In this document: positions 55,810 to 64,000 of the stretch, in pieces
Layout of the letters: every line of letters starts with the position of its first letter
Numbering within the stretch: position 1 is the first letter of the stretch
Source: an uncultured bacterium
GTDB taxonomy: Bacteria; Vulcanimicrobiota; CADAWZ01
Reading direction: 5' to 3'
Length of the DNA stretch: 64,000 nucleotides
NCBI GenBank assembly: GCA_949288455.1
Contig: CASEKF010000015.1
Location: forward strand, 1 to 64,000
Made by a program: the position numbers and the translations under genes
The notes under the pieces: model-generated
Database searches by the model: none
Told to the model about the DNA's origin: nothing
What the model saw: only the letters and a program-made list of their open reading frames with translations

Positions 55810-57201
55810 TTAATGTTCTGAAACGCCGTCTTCCGGCTTTGAATCGTCTTCGGACTTTGAATCGTCTTTAAGTTGCAAAGTTCCGCTATAGTCGGCAAGC
55901 TCTGTTCCAACTGCCCTTTCGAGAGCGGCTACGGCGACGTAGTAATCCATGATAGAAGAAATTCTATTAATTCTTGATTCCAGCAGAGAAACTTGAGCGT
56001 CGATAAATTCTAAATTAGAACCTACCCCTACTCTATATCTGCTTTCGGCTAAATAAAAATTTTCCCTCGCCAATTCCAAAGCTTTTAAAGTCACCTGTAT
56101 ATTTTCCTTAGCCGTCTGCATCGTGATAAAGGCGGAATGTATATCCTGCCTAACGTTCTGCAAAAGTCGTTCGTTCGAAGCTTTCACCGCTTCTACTCTG
56201 GCTTTGGCTTCTTTCAGCTTATATACTCTGGCGTTTCCGTCGGCAATCGCAATCGACATAGTCAAGCCGAGTCTCCAGGAATGAGTCATCGGATAATGCT
56301 CTCCTCCCCATCCGTATCCCGCGGATCCCGATACCGTAGGGGCGAAATCTGCCGCCGCCGCGGCGCAAGAAGCTTCGGCCGCTCTCAGCAGAGCTTCCGA
56401 CTGAAGTATATCCGGTCTTTGGAGCTGAGCGGCTATTAATAAGTCTTCCAAAGAAGCCGAAATTTCAGGCAAATGCCGAATATTTCCGGTCGATAAATCA
56501 AATACCGGCTCATAAGAAACTCCCATAGCGTTGACAAGAGCCACCAACGCAAGCTGAAAAGCGTTTTTAGACTCAATCAAAGCGTATTTAGCGTTCGTAA
56601 GATTAACTTCTGCGCTCGTAACTTCAATTTTAGAACTTTGTCCCGCCGCAAAAAAAGCCTCGGCTTGCTTAAGATGTTCCGTATAAGCGTCTACCGACTC
56701 CTGATTAGCTTCGATTAGAGATTTAGCCGCGATACATTTATAATAAGCCGACTTGACGTCATAAATTACGCTATCCTCCAGAGATTTAAGCTCGCACATG
56801 GAAGCGACATAATTTTCAAACGACGCTTTTACCGAATTTGAAGTACGGCCGAAATCCGTTATATACTGCCTCAAAGAGAACGAATGGGAGTAATCGTAAA
56901 CCGTCCCGGCCTGAAGAGACTGATTGCCCGAAGCGGTATAAGAAGACGAAAAATCAATTTGAGGATAGAAACTGGCTCTAACTTGTCCCAATTGGTAATA
57001 AGACTGCTCTATTCTAAGTCTCATTTCTTTTAAATCAGGATGATTATCTATAGCCTGAAGTATACAGGATCGAACTTCCTCGTTCATAGAGTCGTAAGCC
57101 GGCTCGACGGACGAGGTCTCTTCGGCTCTTACCGGGGAAAAAAATAAAAATAAAAACGAAATAATAAAAAAAAACAGGGAAAATACGGTAAATTTATTCA
57201 T
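55810..57201 (-). CDS. TolC-family outer membrane efflux protein
   Basis: This is the outer-membrane channel of the exporter. It has a signal peptide (MNKFTVFSLF...SPVRAEE, to about 26) and then two OEP repeats with long helices, for example YQLGQVRASFYPQIDFSSSYT near 68 and RYRVGVGSNLEFIDAQVSLLESRI near 405. The start at 57201 is chosen because it opens a good signal peptide; the in-frame TTG at 57261 adds a foreign stretch. It is the first gene of the five-gene operon. Confidence 0.9.
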   Translation of the reverse strand: MNKFTVFSLFFFIISFLFLFFSPVRAEETSSVEPAYDSMNEEVRSCILQAIDNHPDLKEMRLRIEQSYYQLGQVRASFYPQIDFSSSYTASGNQSLQAGTVYDYSHSFSLRQYITDFGRTSNSVKASFENYVASMCELKSLEDSVIYDVKSAYYKCIAAKSLIEANQESVDAYTEHLKQAEAFFAAGQSSKIEVTSAEVNLTNAKYALIESKNAFQLALVALVNAMGVSYEPVFDLSTGNIRHLPEISASLEDLLIAAQLQRPDILQSEALLRAAEASCAAAAADFAPTVSGSAGYGWGGEHYPMTHSWRLGLTMSIAIADGNARVYKLKEAKARVEAVKASNERLLQNVRQDIHSAFITMQTAKENIQVTLKALELARENFYLAESRYRVGVGSNLEFIDAQVSLLESRINRISSIMDYYVAVAALERAVGTELADYSGTLQLKDDSKSEDDSKPEDGVSEH

Positions 57202-57803
57202 CAGAGTAATACTAACCACAGAATTTTTAATCCAAAATTTTGCCGTTTTATAATCCGGCAATCCAAATTTATTAACTTAAAAAAACAGGAACCGCTATCG
57301 TCTATCATGCAGCTCCAATTTCGTATCTTTCTATGCGACTTAATTGATTTCCTCTAAATAACAATTTGTTTACTTTTCTAACAAAATTAATTCGTTATTA
57401 GTAAACAAACAAACTTAAAAGTCAAATAACCAACCCCAAAAGTATTATAGACAAAGAAACATTAAATAAAAATGAAAAACTTAATCCGCTATAGTTGCCT
57501 ACGTCTATTAAATATCCACGCAAAATACTTACGCTCATCTTCAAAGCTTGTAAGTAATCGTTTATAAAAAAATCGAAAGCGTTTTCCTTCGTAATATATA
57601 CGTCAGAAATCGAGGCACACTTGCCCGTATACTCGGAAGCCGTTTATTCAAGTTCAATCTTTACTCTTCATTACACGCAAACGGAAAACGCTGATATGAA
57701 GGCAGACAGCTAAAAAACTTGCGCGCACTTATGCAATTTATGCGTAAAATAAGCGCGAAACAAGGCGAATTAATAAAAACTTTCTACCATAAGCAAAATA
57801 AAA
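57202..57803. other. Long non-coding upstream region of the exporter operon
   Basis: About 600 bases have no convincing gene on either strand. They contain the inverted repeat at 57365-57409, and a second, wide one: AGCGTTTTCC at 57578-57587 and GGAAAACGCT at 57683-57692. No tRNA-like or riboswitch-like structure is evident to me. Only the exporter promoter is expected here, since the gene at 57804-58820 ends toward this region. The length is unusual for this tightly packed window. Confidence 0.5.
57365..57409. promoter_or_regulatory. Inverted repeat, possible operator of the exporter operon
   Basis: TTTGTTTACT (57365-57374) and AGTAAACAAA (57400-57409) are exact inverted copies, 25 bases apart. 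They lie about 165 bases upstream of the TolC start. Two half-sites at that distance could bind a regulator across turns of the helix. This is an inference, since no regulator gene is adjacent. Confidence 0.4.
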
Positions 57804-58820
57804 TTAATCTCCTTCAGCCTCGTCTTTTATCATATTCCATGAAGCATCCAGAAAAGAACAGAGGCCGATTTCCGAAGTTATTCCGAGGATTTTGCAAATA
57901 GGATCCAAAAAAGCTTTGATCTCCTCATTTCTCATTACCGCTTTAGAGGGGCGTTTACCCGTTCTTTTTATATACGCGAGAAACTCGTCGGCGACGGCGA
58001 CCATACCGTCCTCATCCGCTTCGAATTCGTTTGCGGCTATAAGCTTTATTCCTCTTTCCGCAATCATATACATTCTTCTAAATACTGCGGATCCGTCGGC
58101 AGAAAGCGCAGGCACGGGAGAAACGTAAAAACCGAACTCCAATTCGCCTCCGGGAGCTAGAGATTCTGCGCCGACATAATCCAGAACGTCTTTTGGATTT
58201 TCGGGCACAAATGAAAAATATTCTCTATTTTTAAGAGGGAGATAAAACGAACTTAAAGTTATATCGTCCCGTTCCCCATCATAAACGATCTTTATCATTT
58301 CAGGAAAACGAACCTTCTCAATACCGCTTTTTTCAATGATTCCAGAAGCTTTTAAAAAAGCCTTCGCCACAAAGGAAAAAGTCGCAATCTGTTCTTCAGT
58401 TACGGGCGCGCAAGGAGCGAATCTGCGAAGCAAACTTAAATTCGGATAAGGACGAGGGCCTCTGAAACGGAGCCCGATTCTCTTGAATTCCCGTTTCGCT
58501 TCGTCCGAAAAAGGAGAAACGTCCGAAAACATAAGCACAACGCAATTTAACTCATAAAAAGAATCCGCCTCGCAATTTTTTTTAAAAACTACGTCCAAAA
58601 GCGAAAAAAAAGAATCTTCATCCTCCGCGATAAACATAGCCTTACAAAATTCCGAGTCTATCAAACAGTATGCCGTTCTGCCGGAAACGGCGTCAGTTAC
58701 CGCCACGCGCTTTAAAACGGAAGACTTTCTTTTCCAAAAAATCGTTTTTCTAAATAAAAGAGCCAACTTAGCCGCGTCCATTTTATCTTTAAGCGTCATT
58801 TCAGAAATGATTTCAGACAT
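57804..58820 (-). CDS. Unknown cytoplasmic protein
   Basis: This 338-residue protein has no signal, membrane helix or catalytic motif that I recognise. The first half (LLFRKTIFWKRKSSVLKRVAV, AYCLIDSEFCKAMFIAEDEDSFF, then LRFRGPRPYPNLSLLRRFAP) is reminiscent of the Firmicutes DUF7309/DUF6930 type, which is a weak match from memory. The second half is mixed alpha/beta. GGCGGG lies near the ATG. It stands between the non-coding region and the divergent methylmalonyl-CoA mutase operon. Confidence 0.6.
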   Translation of the reverse strand: MSEIISEMTLKDKMDAAKLALLFRKTIFWKRKSSVLKRVAVTDAVSGRTAYCLIDSEFCKAMFIAEDEDSFFSLLDVVFKKNCEADSFYELNCVVLMFSDVSPFSDEAKREFKRIGLRFRGPRPYPNLSLLRRFAPCAPVTEEQIATFSFVAKAFLKASGIIEKSGIEKVRFPEMIKIVYDGERDDITLSSFYLPLKNREYFSFVPENPKDVLDYVGAESLAPGGELEFGFYVSPVPALSADGSAVFRRMYMIAERGIKLIAANEFEADEDGMVAVADEFLAYIKRTGKRPSKAVMRNEEIKAFLDPICKILGITSEIGLCSFLDASWNMIKDEAEGD

Positions 58821-59044
58821 ATTTATCCCGCCTTCTCTTAACTAAACGTATAAAACGCGGCGCAGCTTTCGCCGCATGCATATCCAAACGCCTTTAATAT
58901 TCGATGTTTCCAATTGTCTTTTCCTTTTACGACCAATTAAAAATAACCGCCGAAAAAAAGGAAATAGGTAAAATAAAATATAAGTAGACAAAACTACGCT
59001 AGATATTGCGACGCTCACAGTTTATCTAAAAAAACGGAGGATTC

Positions 59045-60691
59045 ATGGAAATAGAAAACATAAAAAAAGCTTTTGAAGTTTGGGACGAAAACGCGAGCCG
59101 GAGCGTAAAAAAAAGGCCTGAACGGGAACATCTGCCGGAACAAAGGATTTATACGCCTTTAGACTCTGAAGGCTTAGACTATCTCTCCGACATAGGCTTT
59201 CCCGGCGAGTATCCGTTTACGAGAGGCGTGCAGCCCACTATGTACAGAGGCAGATTATGGACTATGCGTCAATACGCCGGATTCGCTACCAGCGAAGAAT
59301 CTAACGCAAGATATAAATATCTTCTTGAACAAGGTCAAACGGGCCTTTCATGCGCCTTCGATCTTCCTACTCAAATCGGTTACGATTCCGACGATCCGAT
59401 AGCGGAAGGAGAAGTCGGAAAAGTCGGAGTGGCGATAGACAGTTTGAGAGACATGGAAATTTTATTCGACGGCATAGATCTCGGCAAAGTTTCGACGTCT
59501 ATGACGATCAACGCGCCGGCAGCGGTTTTATTGGCCATGTACATAGCCGTTGCAAAAAAGCAAGGAGTTCCTTCGGAACAATTAAAAGGGACTATACAAA
59601 ACGACATATTGAAAGAATACGCCGCCAGAGGCACGTATATTTTTCCTCCTAAACCCTCTATGAGGCTTATTACCGATATCTTCAGATATTGTTCAAAACG
59701 CGTTCCCCTGTGGAATACCATAAGCATATCGGGATATCACATTCGAGAAGCCGGATCCACGGCCGCTCAAGAACTGGCGTTTACTATAGCTAACGGCATA
59801 GCGTACGTTCAAGCCGCGATAGACGCGGGGCTTGACGTAGACGATTTCGCGGGCAGACTATCCTTTTTCTGGAACGCTCACAATAACGTGCTTGAAGAAG
59901 TATGCAAATTCAGAGCTTCAAGAAAAATATGGTCAAAAATTATGAAAGAACGGTTCGGAGCAAAAAAAACAAAATCTTTAGCTCTAAGATTTCATACTCA
60001 GACAGCCGGGTCAATGCTTACCGCTCAGCAGCCTGACAATAATATCGTAAGAGTGACTTTGCAGACCGTCGCGGCCGTTCTGGGAGGGACTCAATCTCTA
60101 CATACCAACTCAAGGGACGAAGCTTTAGCCTTGCCTACCGAAGATTCGGTTAGAACGGCTCTGAGAACTCAGCAGATAGTCGCTTTCGAATCAGGCTTAG
60201 CCGACGTAATCGATCCTTTAGCCGGTTCCTATTATATAGAAAGTCTAACTTCGAAACTTGAGAAAGAAGCTCTCGAATACATCGACAAAATAGATAAACT
60301 CGGCGGAGCCGTCGCGGCTATAGAAAACGGATACGTGCAGAAAGAAATACAGGACAGCGCGTACGCTTGGCAGAAAGAGATTGAGAACGAAGAAAGAATT
60401 ATAGTCGGCGTAAACAAATTTACTATAGAAGAGCCTCCCGCGGAAAACCTTCTAAGAATAGACGAATCGGCCGAAAAATCGCAAAGAGAAAAACTTAAAA
60501 AGCTTAAAGCCGAGAGAAATTCCGACGAGGTCAAAGATAGTCTTTACAATTTACGTATAAAATGCGAAAATGAAAAAGAAGAACTTATGCCGGCTATAAT
60601 AAGATGCGTGGAATCATACGCGACTTTAGGAGAAATCTGCGGAGTAATGAGAGAAGTATTCGGGGAATACAGCCCTCATACCGCTTTATAA
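59045..60691 (+). CDS. Methylmalonyl-CoA mutase, catalytic (large) subunit
   Basis: With the B12-binding subunit, it interconverts methylmalonyl-CoA and succinyl-CoA. Family motifs: [17 protein letters not shown] (71-87), [49 protein letters not shown] and [14 protein letters not shown]. The Tyr of RQYAGF (Y77) and the Arg of PSMR, which set specificity for methylmalonyl-CoA over isobutyryl-CoA, are both present. Residue 63 is Gln ([11 protein letters not shown]) where relatives have Tyr. It is the separate 548-residue form without a B12 domain. GGAGG lies before the ATG. Confidence 0.93.
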   Translation: MEIENIKKAFEVWDENASRSVKKRPEREHLPEQRIYTPLDSEGLDYLSDIGFPGEYPFTRGVQPTMYRGRLWTMRQYAGFATSEESNARYKYLLEQGQTGLSCAFDLPTQIGYDSDDPIAEGEVGKVGVAIDSLRDMEILFDGIDLGKVSTSMTINAPAAVLLAMYIAVAKKQGVPSEQLKGTIQNDILKEYAARGTYIFPPKPSMRLITDIFRYCSKRVPLWNTISISGYHIREAGSTAAQELAFTIANGIAYVQAAIDAGLDVDDFAGRLSFFWNAHNNVLEEVCKFRASRKIWSKIMKERFGAKKTKSLALRFHTQTAGSMLTAQQPDNNIVRVTLQTVAAVLGGTQSLHTNSRDEALALPTEDSVRTALRTQQIVAFESGLADVIDPLAGSYYIESLTSKLEKEALEYIDKIDKLGGAVAAIENGYVQKEIQDSAYAWQKEIENEERIIVGVNKFTIEEPPAENLLRIDESAEKSQREKLKKLKAERNSDEVKDSLYNLRIKCENEKEELMPAIIRCVESYATLGEICGVMREVFGEYSPHTAL

Positions 60692-60703
60692 GAGGAGACA
60701 ATT

Positions 60704-61102
60704 ATGAAAAAAATAAGAGTTCTCGTAGCTAAACCGGGTCTTGACGGACATGACCGAGGCGCTAAAGTGATAGCCAGAGCGATGAGGGACGCCGGTTTTG
60801 AAGTAATATACACAGGTATAAGACAGACGCCGGAGGATATCGCCGAGGCGGCTCTGGAAGAGGACGCCGACGTAATCGCGCTAAGCCTTCTTTCAGGAGC
60901 TCACAACACTCTTTTTCCAAAAGTCACGGCTCTGCTAAAAGAAAAAGGCCTTGGCGACAGGCTTGTGGTAGGAGGCGGAGTAATACCGGAAACAGATATT
61001 CCGTTTCTAAAATCGCAGGGAATAAAAGCCGTGTTTACTCCCGGCTCAAGAACCGACGATCTTATAAAATACATTGAAGACAATTGGAGCGCCAATAGAT
61101 AA
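60704..61102 (+). CDS. Methylmalonyl-CoA mutase, cobalamin-binding (small) subunit
   Basis: This 132-residue B12-binding domain carries the base-off motif [14 protein letters not shown] (D-x-H-x2-G, residues about 14-27), where the His replaces the lower ligand of cobalamin, plus SLLSGAH and GGGVIPETD. It lies 12 bases after the catalytic subunit gene, with GAGGAG upstream. Confidence 0.95.
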   Translation: MKKIRVLVAKPGLDGHDRGAKVIARAMRDAGFEVIYTGIRQTPEDIAEAALEEDADVIALSLLSGAHNTLFPKVTALLKEKGLGDRLVVGGGVIPETDIPFLKSQGIKAVFTPGSRTDDLIKYIEDNWSANR

Positions 61103-61103
61103 A

Positions 61104-62036
61104 ATGGAGCATAACCCTCAAAAAACGGCGGAAGAGCTGACGATTGGAAACAGGCTGGCTCTGGCTAAGGCGATTTCTTCAATAGAGAACGAAACGCAAG
61201 AAGGAGAAGAGATCCTTAGGCTGACGGAACATCATACGGGAAAAGCGTATTTAATCGGCATAACCGGCCCTCCGGGGGTCGGTAAAAGCTCTTTAACTTC
61301 CCTTCTGGCGTCTCGTTTAAGGAAAGAAAATAAAAAAATAGGGATAATAGCTATAGATCCTTCCAGTCCATTCAGCGGCGGAGCCGTTTTAGGCGATCGG
61401 ATCAGGATGAAGCCTCATAATTCAGACGAAAACGTATTTGTAAGAAGCATGGGTTCAAGGGGCGCGCTGGGGGGACTCGCCTTTAAAACGGCTCAGGCGT
61501 CAAGGTTAATGGACGCTTTCGGAATGGACGTCATAATTATAGAAACGGTAGGCGTAGGTCAATCGGAAATTGAAATAGCTCGAACGGCCGATCTGGTCGT
61601 CGTAGCTCTCGCCCCCGGTTTTGGAGACGGAGTACAGGCAATGAAGGCGGGTATTCTTGAAATAGCCGATATTTTCGCGGTAAATAAGAGCGATTTAGCC
61701 GGAGCGGACAAACTGGCGGCGGAACTGAGCGGAAATTACGCGGATCGTTCAAACGACACTCCGGTAATTAAAACAAATTGTCTTACGAACGAAGGATTGG
61801 AAGAACTCTTAAACGAGATTAGAAGACTAAAAAAGTCTATGCTGGAATCCGGAATCTTTATTAAGAGAAGGAACGAGAGAAAAGAACAGGAACTGAAAAA
61901 TCTGATACAAAATATAATAAAAAGACGAACCGAAGCGGCCGTAAACGAATTCGGAGGCATAAAAAAACTCTTGGAAATTAACGGCGGAAACGTTTTTCAG
62001 GCGGCTGAGACAGTCGAAAAAAAGAACCGACGATAA
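61104..62036 (+). CDS. meaB: MeaB/ArgK-type GTPase chaperone of the mutase
   Basis: This G-protein loads and protects cobalamin in methylmalonyl-CoA mutase. The P-loop is GPPGVGKSSL, followed by IAIDPSSPFSGGAVLGDRIRM, the switch region ETVGVGQSE and NKSDLAGA. I start at the ATG at 61104 (MEHNPQKTAEEL), two bases after the upstream stop. The in-frame TTG at 61074 would overlap the small subunit. A methylmalonyl-CoA epimerase gene is missing from this operon. Confidence 0.94.
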   Translation: MEHNPQKTAEELTIGNRLALAKAISSIENETQEGEEILRLTEHHTGKAYLIGITGPPGVGKSSLTSLLASRLRKENKKIGIIAIDPSSPFSGGAVLGDRIRMKPHNSDENVFVRSMGSRGALGGLAFKTAQASRLMDAFGMDVIIIETVGVGQSEIEIARTADLVVVALAPGFGDGVQAMKAGILEIADIFAVNKSDLAGADKLAAELSGNYADRSNDTPVIKTNCLTNEGLEELLNEIRRLKKSMLESGIFIKRRNERKEQELKNLIQNIIKRRTEAAVNEFGGIKKLLEINGGNVFQAAETVEKKNRR

Positions 62037-62051
62037 TTTAAAGACGCAAGT

Positions 62052-62082
62052 GAACCGGCATTTCTCCAGAATTTGCCGGTTC
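62052..62082 (+). terminator. Terminator of the methylmalonyl-CoA mutase operon
   Basis: GAACCGGCA (62052-62060) pairs with TGCCGGTTC (62074-62082) over a 13-base loop and is followed by CGTTTTC. The U tract is short, so efficiency is uncertain. Confidence 0.55.
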
Positions 62083-62112
62083 CGTTTTCAGATGCTTATA
62101 AAATAACTCATT

Positions 62113-63792
62113 ATGAATTCCTTAGAAGAATTAAAAAATCATTTTTTCGAAAAAGCTAAAGCAGAATACAGAATTTATAAACGGCATATAGAATCCGAAC
62201 AAAACAAACAAGGCAAAAACGGCGATTCGACAAACGGCTTTCCTATTTTCATAGCGATTCTCAGTTTGATAAATTTCGACGAGAAACGTATAAGCGAAAT
62301 ATTGAACAGCGCGGACGCTCAAACTTATAAACCGGAACAAATAATCTCGTTTCGTTCGCAAGACGAATTTTCCGATTTTACGGAAGGAATTTCCAAAGAG
62401 AATAAAGCGAATCGTTATTTGATAATCGCCGACGCTTCGGTAATTTTCGAGCCTTTCGCTTTTTTTGAAGCCGGGAAATATATATCCGAAAACAACAATC
62501 CCGATTTAATATATTCGGACGAAGAACTTTTCGACAAAAACGAATCCGTACTTTTACCTTATTTTAAACCGGAATTCTCTCCCGATACTCTTAGAAGCTT
62601 TAACTATATAGGAAATTTCTTTATAGTTTCGGAGGAACTTTTTAAAAATTCCTCTCTTGAAAAAAATGAATTCGACATATATGATTTAATTTTAAAAACG
62701 AGCGAAAAAGCAAAAACAATAAAGCGAATTCCAAAAATACTTTTCCGCGCAGACATAGAATTTAAAGAAATCGGGAATGCGCATTCCCGCGCCGTATTAA
62801 CGCGTCATCTCTCCAGAAAAGGATTAGAATTTTCCGAGATAACTTCCAATAAAGGCATAAATAAAATAACTTACAAAATCAAAAACAATCCTCCGGTTTC
62901 CATAATAATTCCTAATAAAAACAACGCCGCTTTATTAAAAAGATGCGTCGAATCAATAACTTCGAAAACGTCTTATAACCGCTATGAAATAATCATCGTC
63001 GAAAACGGCAGTTCCGAAATCGAAACTTTCAACTATTACGATGTTGCGTCAAAAAACGCAGTCATAAAAGTTATCAATTGGAATAAACCGTTTAATTATT
63101 CTTCGATCAATAATTTTGCCGTTTCGAACGCTCAAGGAGAGCATATCGTTCTATTAAACAACGATATAGAAATCATAACGCCTAATTGGATAGAAGAAAT
63201 GTTGGCTTTCAGCCAAAGGGAAGACGTGGGAGCCGTAGGCTGCAAATTGTTATATCCCGACGGCACTATTCAGCACGCCGGACTGACTCTAGGCATTTTC
63301 AAAAACGCCGTTCACACTCATCCGCGTTTCGGCGGAGAAGCTCTCGGATATTTCGGTCGCGTTTCTGCGGTCTCAAACGTATCGGCGGTAACCGGCGCAT
63401 GTCTGATGACTCCAAGAAGCGTATACGAAGAACTGGGCGGTCTTGAAGAAAAATATACCCTCGGATACGGAGATATAGATTACTGTCTCAAAGCGCGGAA
63501 AAAATATCTTGTGATATTTACTCCGTTCGCTCAGGGCATTCATCATGAATCTCTTACCCGAGGAACCGATCAGGACGGAACAGGAAGAAAACGAGCGGAA
63601 AAAGAACTGGCCGTTTTTCATAAAAGATGGGGAGAAAATTTGAAAGATCCGTATTATAATCCGAACCTTTCTCCGACGAAAAGAGACTATTCTTTAAACG
63701 ATTTCGACTCGCGCTATATATCGGCGCTGCAAAATTCCGCGCCGTATAAAATCGGCAAAAAATTCGTCAATTTAATTAAAGGCATTTTTTAA
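62113..63792 (+). CDS. Two-domain family 2 glycosyltransferase
   Basis: The C-terminal half (about 260-500) is an active-looking GT2 domain: VSIIIPNKNNAALLKRCVESI, IVENGSS, LLNNDIEI (the D-x-D-like metal site), then TGACLMTPRSVYEELGGLEE and GDIDYCLKARKK. The N-terminal half (about 45-250) resembles a second GT-A-like domain (NPDLIYSDEELFD, YFKPEFSPDTLRSFNYIGNFFIV) with a weak catalytic site. Such proteins build rhamnose-containing surface polysaccharides in other bacteria, which fits rmlC elsewhere in the window. The substrate is not assigned. Confidence 0.88.
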   Translation: MNSLEELKNHFFEKAKAEYRIYKRHIESEQNKQGKNGDSTNGFPIFIAILSLINFDEKRISEILNSADAQTYKPEQIISFRSQDEFSDFTEGISKENKANRYLIIADASVIFEPFAFFEAGKYISENNNPDLIYSDEELFDKNESVLLPYFKPEFSPDTLRSFNYIGNFFIVSEELFKNSSLEKNEFDIYDLILKTSEKAKTIKRIPKILFRADIEFKEIGNAHSRAVLTRHLSRKGLEFSEITSNKGINKITYKIKNNPPVSIIIPNKNNAALLKRCVESITSKTSYNRYEIIIVENGSSEIETFNYYDVASKNAVIKVINWNKPFNYSSINNFAVSNAQGEHIVLLNNDIEIITPNWIEEMLAFSQREDVGAVGCKLLYPDGTIQHAGLTLGIFKNAVHTHPRFGGEALGYFGRVSAVSNVSAVTGACLMTPRSVYEELGGLEEKYTLGYGDIDYCLKARKKYLVIFTPFAQGIHHESLTRGTDQDGTGRKRAEKELAVFHKRWGENLKDPYYNPNLSPTKRDYSLNDFDSRYISALQNSAPYKIGKKFVNLIKGIF

Positions 63793-63802
63793 GATCAAAA
63801 AT

Positions 63803-63832
63803 TTGACAAAAAGAAAGACCGAGTAATATAAT
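63803..63832 (+). promoter_or_regulatory. Consensus promoter overlapping the start of the last gene
   Basis: TTGACA (63803-63808) and TATAAT (63827-63832) are exact consensus hexamers with an 18-base spacer. The -10 box overlaps the ATG at 63831, so a transcript starting near 63839 would lack that ATG. Confidence 0.5.
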
Positions 63833-64000
63833 GGACGAACAAATTAGAATATCGATCTTAATTTTCAAGAGATGGCTGCAAAAACTGCCATGTTACGTAG
63901 GCTTAAAGCTTCCCAAACATTATATGGAACAAAAAGCCATGTATGATTTTGAAATCGACCGTATATCCGCCGAAAAAAAACAGACGAAAAAAAGCGATTT
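63831..64000 (+). CDS. 5' part of an unknown gene running off the window
   Basis: An open frame begins MDEQIRISILIFKRWLQKLP and continues (CYVGLKLPKHYMEQKAMYDF) to the window end with no stop. It lies 38 bases after the glycosyltransferase gene and could be another polysaccharide gene, but too little is visible. The ATG has only a weak ribosome binding site (AAAGACC) and is overlapped by a consensus promoter, so the true start may be further in, for example the ATG at 63924. Confidence 0.5.
   Translation, partial: MDEQIRISILIFKRWLQKLPCYVGLKLPKHYMEQKAMYDFEIDRISAEKKQTKKSD

Noticed and set aside
57719-57901. 60-codon plus-strand frame in the non-coding region
   Set aside because: It overlaps the 3' end of the 57804 gene, lacks a ribosome binding site and has no protein-like pattern.

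Overview
The window is a 64 kb stretch of an AT-rich (estimated by eye at a little under 40% GC), densely coding bacterial chromosome. It has TolC, MacA/MacB-type exporters and dTDP-sugar genes, so it looks like a diderm. It also carries a Bacillus-type large SRP RNA with an Alu domain, an F-type ATP synthase whose c subunit has the glutamine/glutamate pair of Na+-binding rings, and a two-subunit B12-dependent mutase. The sigma70-like promoters are canonical (TTGACA/TATAAT) and the genetic code is standard. I cannot name the phylum. A deep-branching diderm such as Riflebacteria, Elusimicrobia or a relative is a guess from style only. There is no phage, transposon, CRISPR array or integrated plasmid.

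Layout. 1-5.4 kb: start of an unknown leftward gene, a CRP-like palindrome, a GspF/PilC-like pilus platform protein, a DUF4870-like membrane protein, a LytM/M23 endopeptidase, the tRNA-Ser plus large SRP RNA pair, a Cys-rich protein and an unusual ftsZ. 5.6-11.1 kb: one rightward operon with a cell-wall amidase, two radical SAM proteins of the LipS1/LipS2 type, an RsbW-like ATPase, a LipM-like octanoyltransferase and an FmdB zinc ribbon. 11.2-14 kb: MarC, a secreted and a cytoplasmic cyclophilin, and a PfkB-family kinase. 14.4-21.6 kb: the complete ATP synthase operon (I, a, c, b, delta, alpha, gamma, beta, epsilon), leftward. 21.9-31.3 kb: a small exported protein, a clostripain-family protease, a DUF2339 protein, a membrane-anchored CofE-like protein, a perfect 64-bp palindrome between two divergent starts, a SHOCT-tailed protein and an HD-GYP sensor. 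31.5-38.6 kb: tRNA-Leu, a 1950-residue TPR/Ser-Thr kinase and a small TPR partner. 38.7-46.1 kb: a zinc-ribbon gene that looks frameshifted, rmlC, and a GldA/F/G-like ABC system followed by an RTX-repeat protein, an HEXXH protein and an acetyltransferase. 46.1-57.2 kb: a nucleotidyltransferase/phosphomutase-like fusion, an unknown protein, and a five-gene MacAB-TolC-type exporter with two permeases. 57.2-64 kb: a 600-bp non-coding stretch, an unknown protein, methylmalonyl-CoA mutase alpha and beta subunits with the MeaB chaperone, and a two-domain glycosyltransferase.

The strongest candidates for something new are the 64-bp perfect palindrome between the divergent genes at 27.4-27.5 kb, the LipS1/LipS2 plus LipM-like lipoyl assembly operon carrying an embedded RsbW-like ATPase, the FtsZ with arginines in two nucleotide-binding loops and two tail peptides, and the giant non-RD kinase embedded in TPR repeats. 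Several gene starts were moved inward using Shine-Dalgarno position, ATGA overlaps or family alignment, as stated in each entry.
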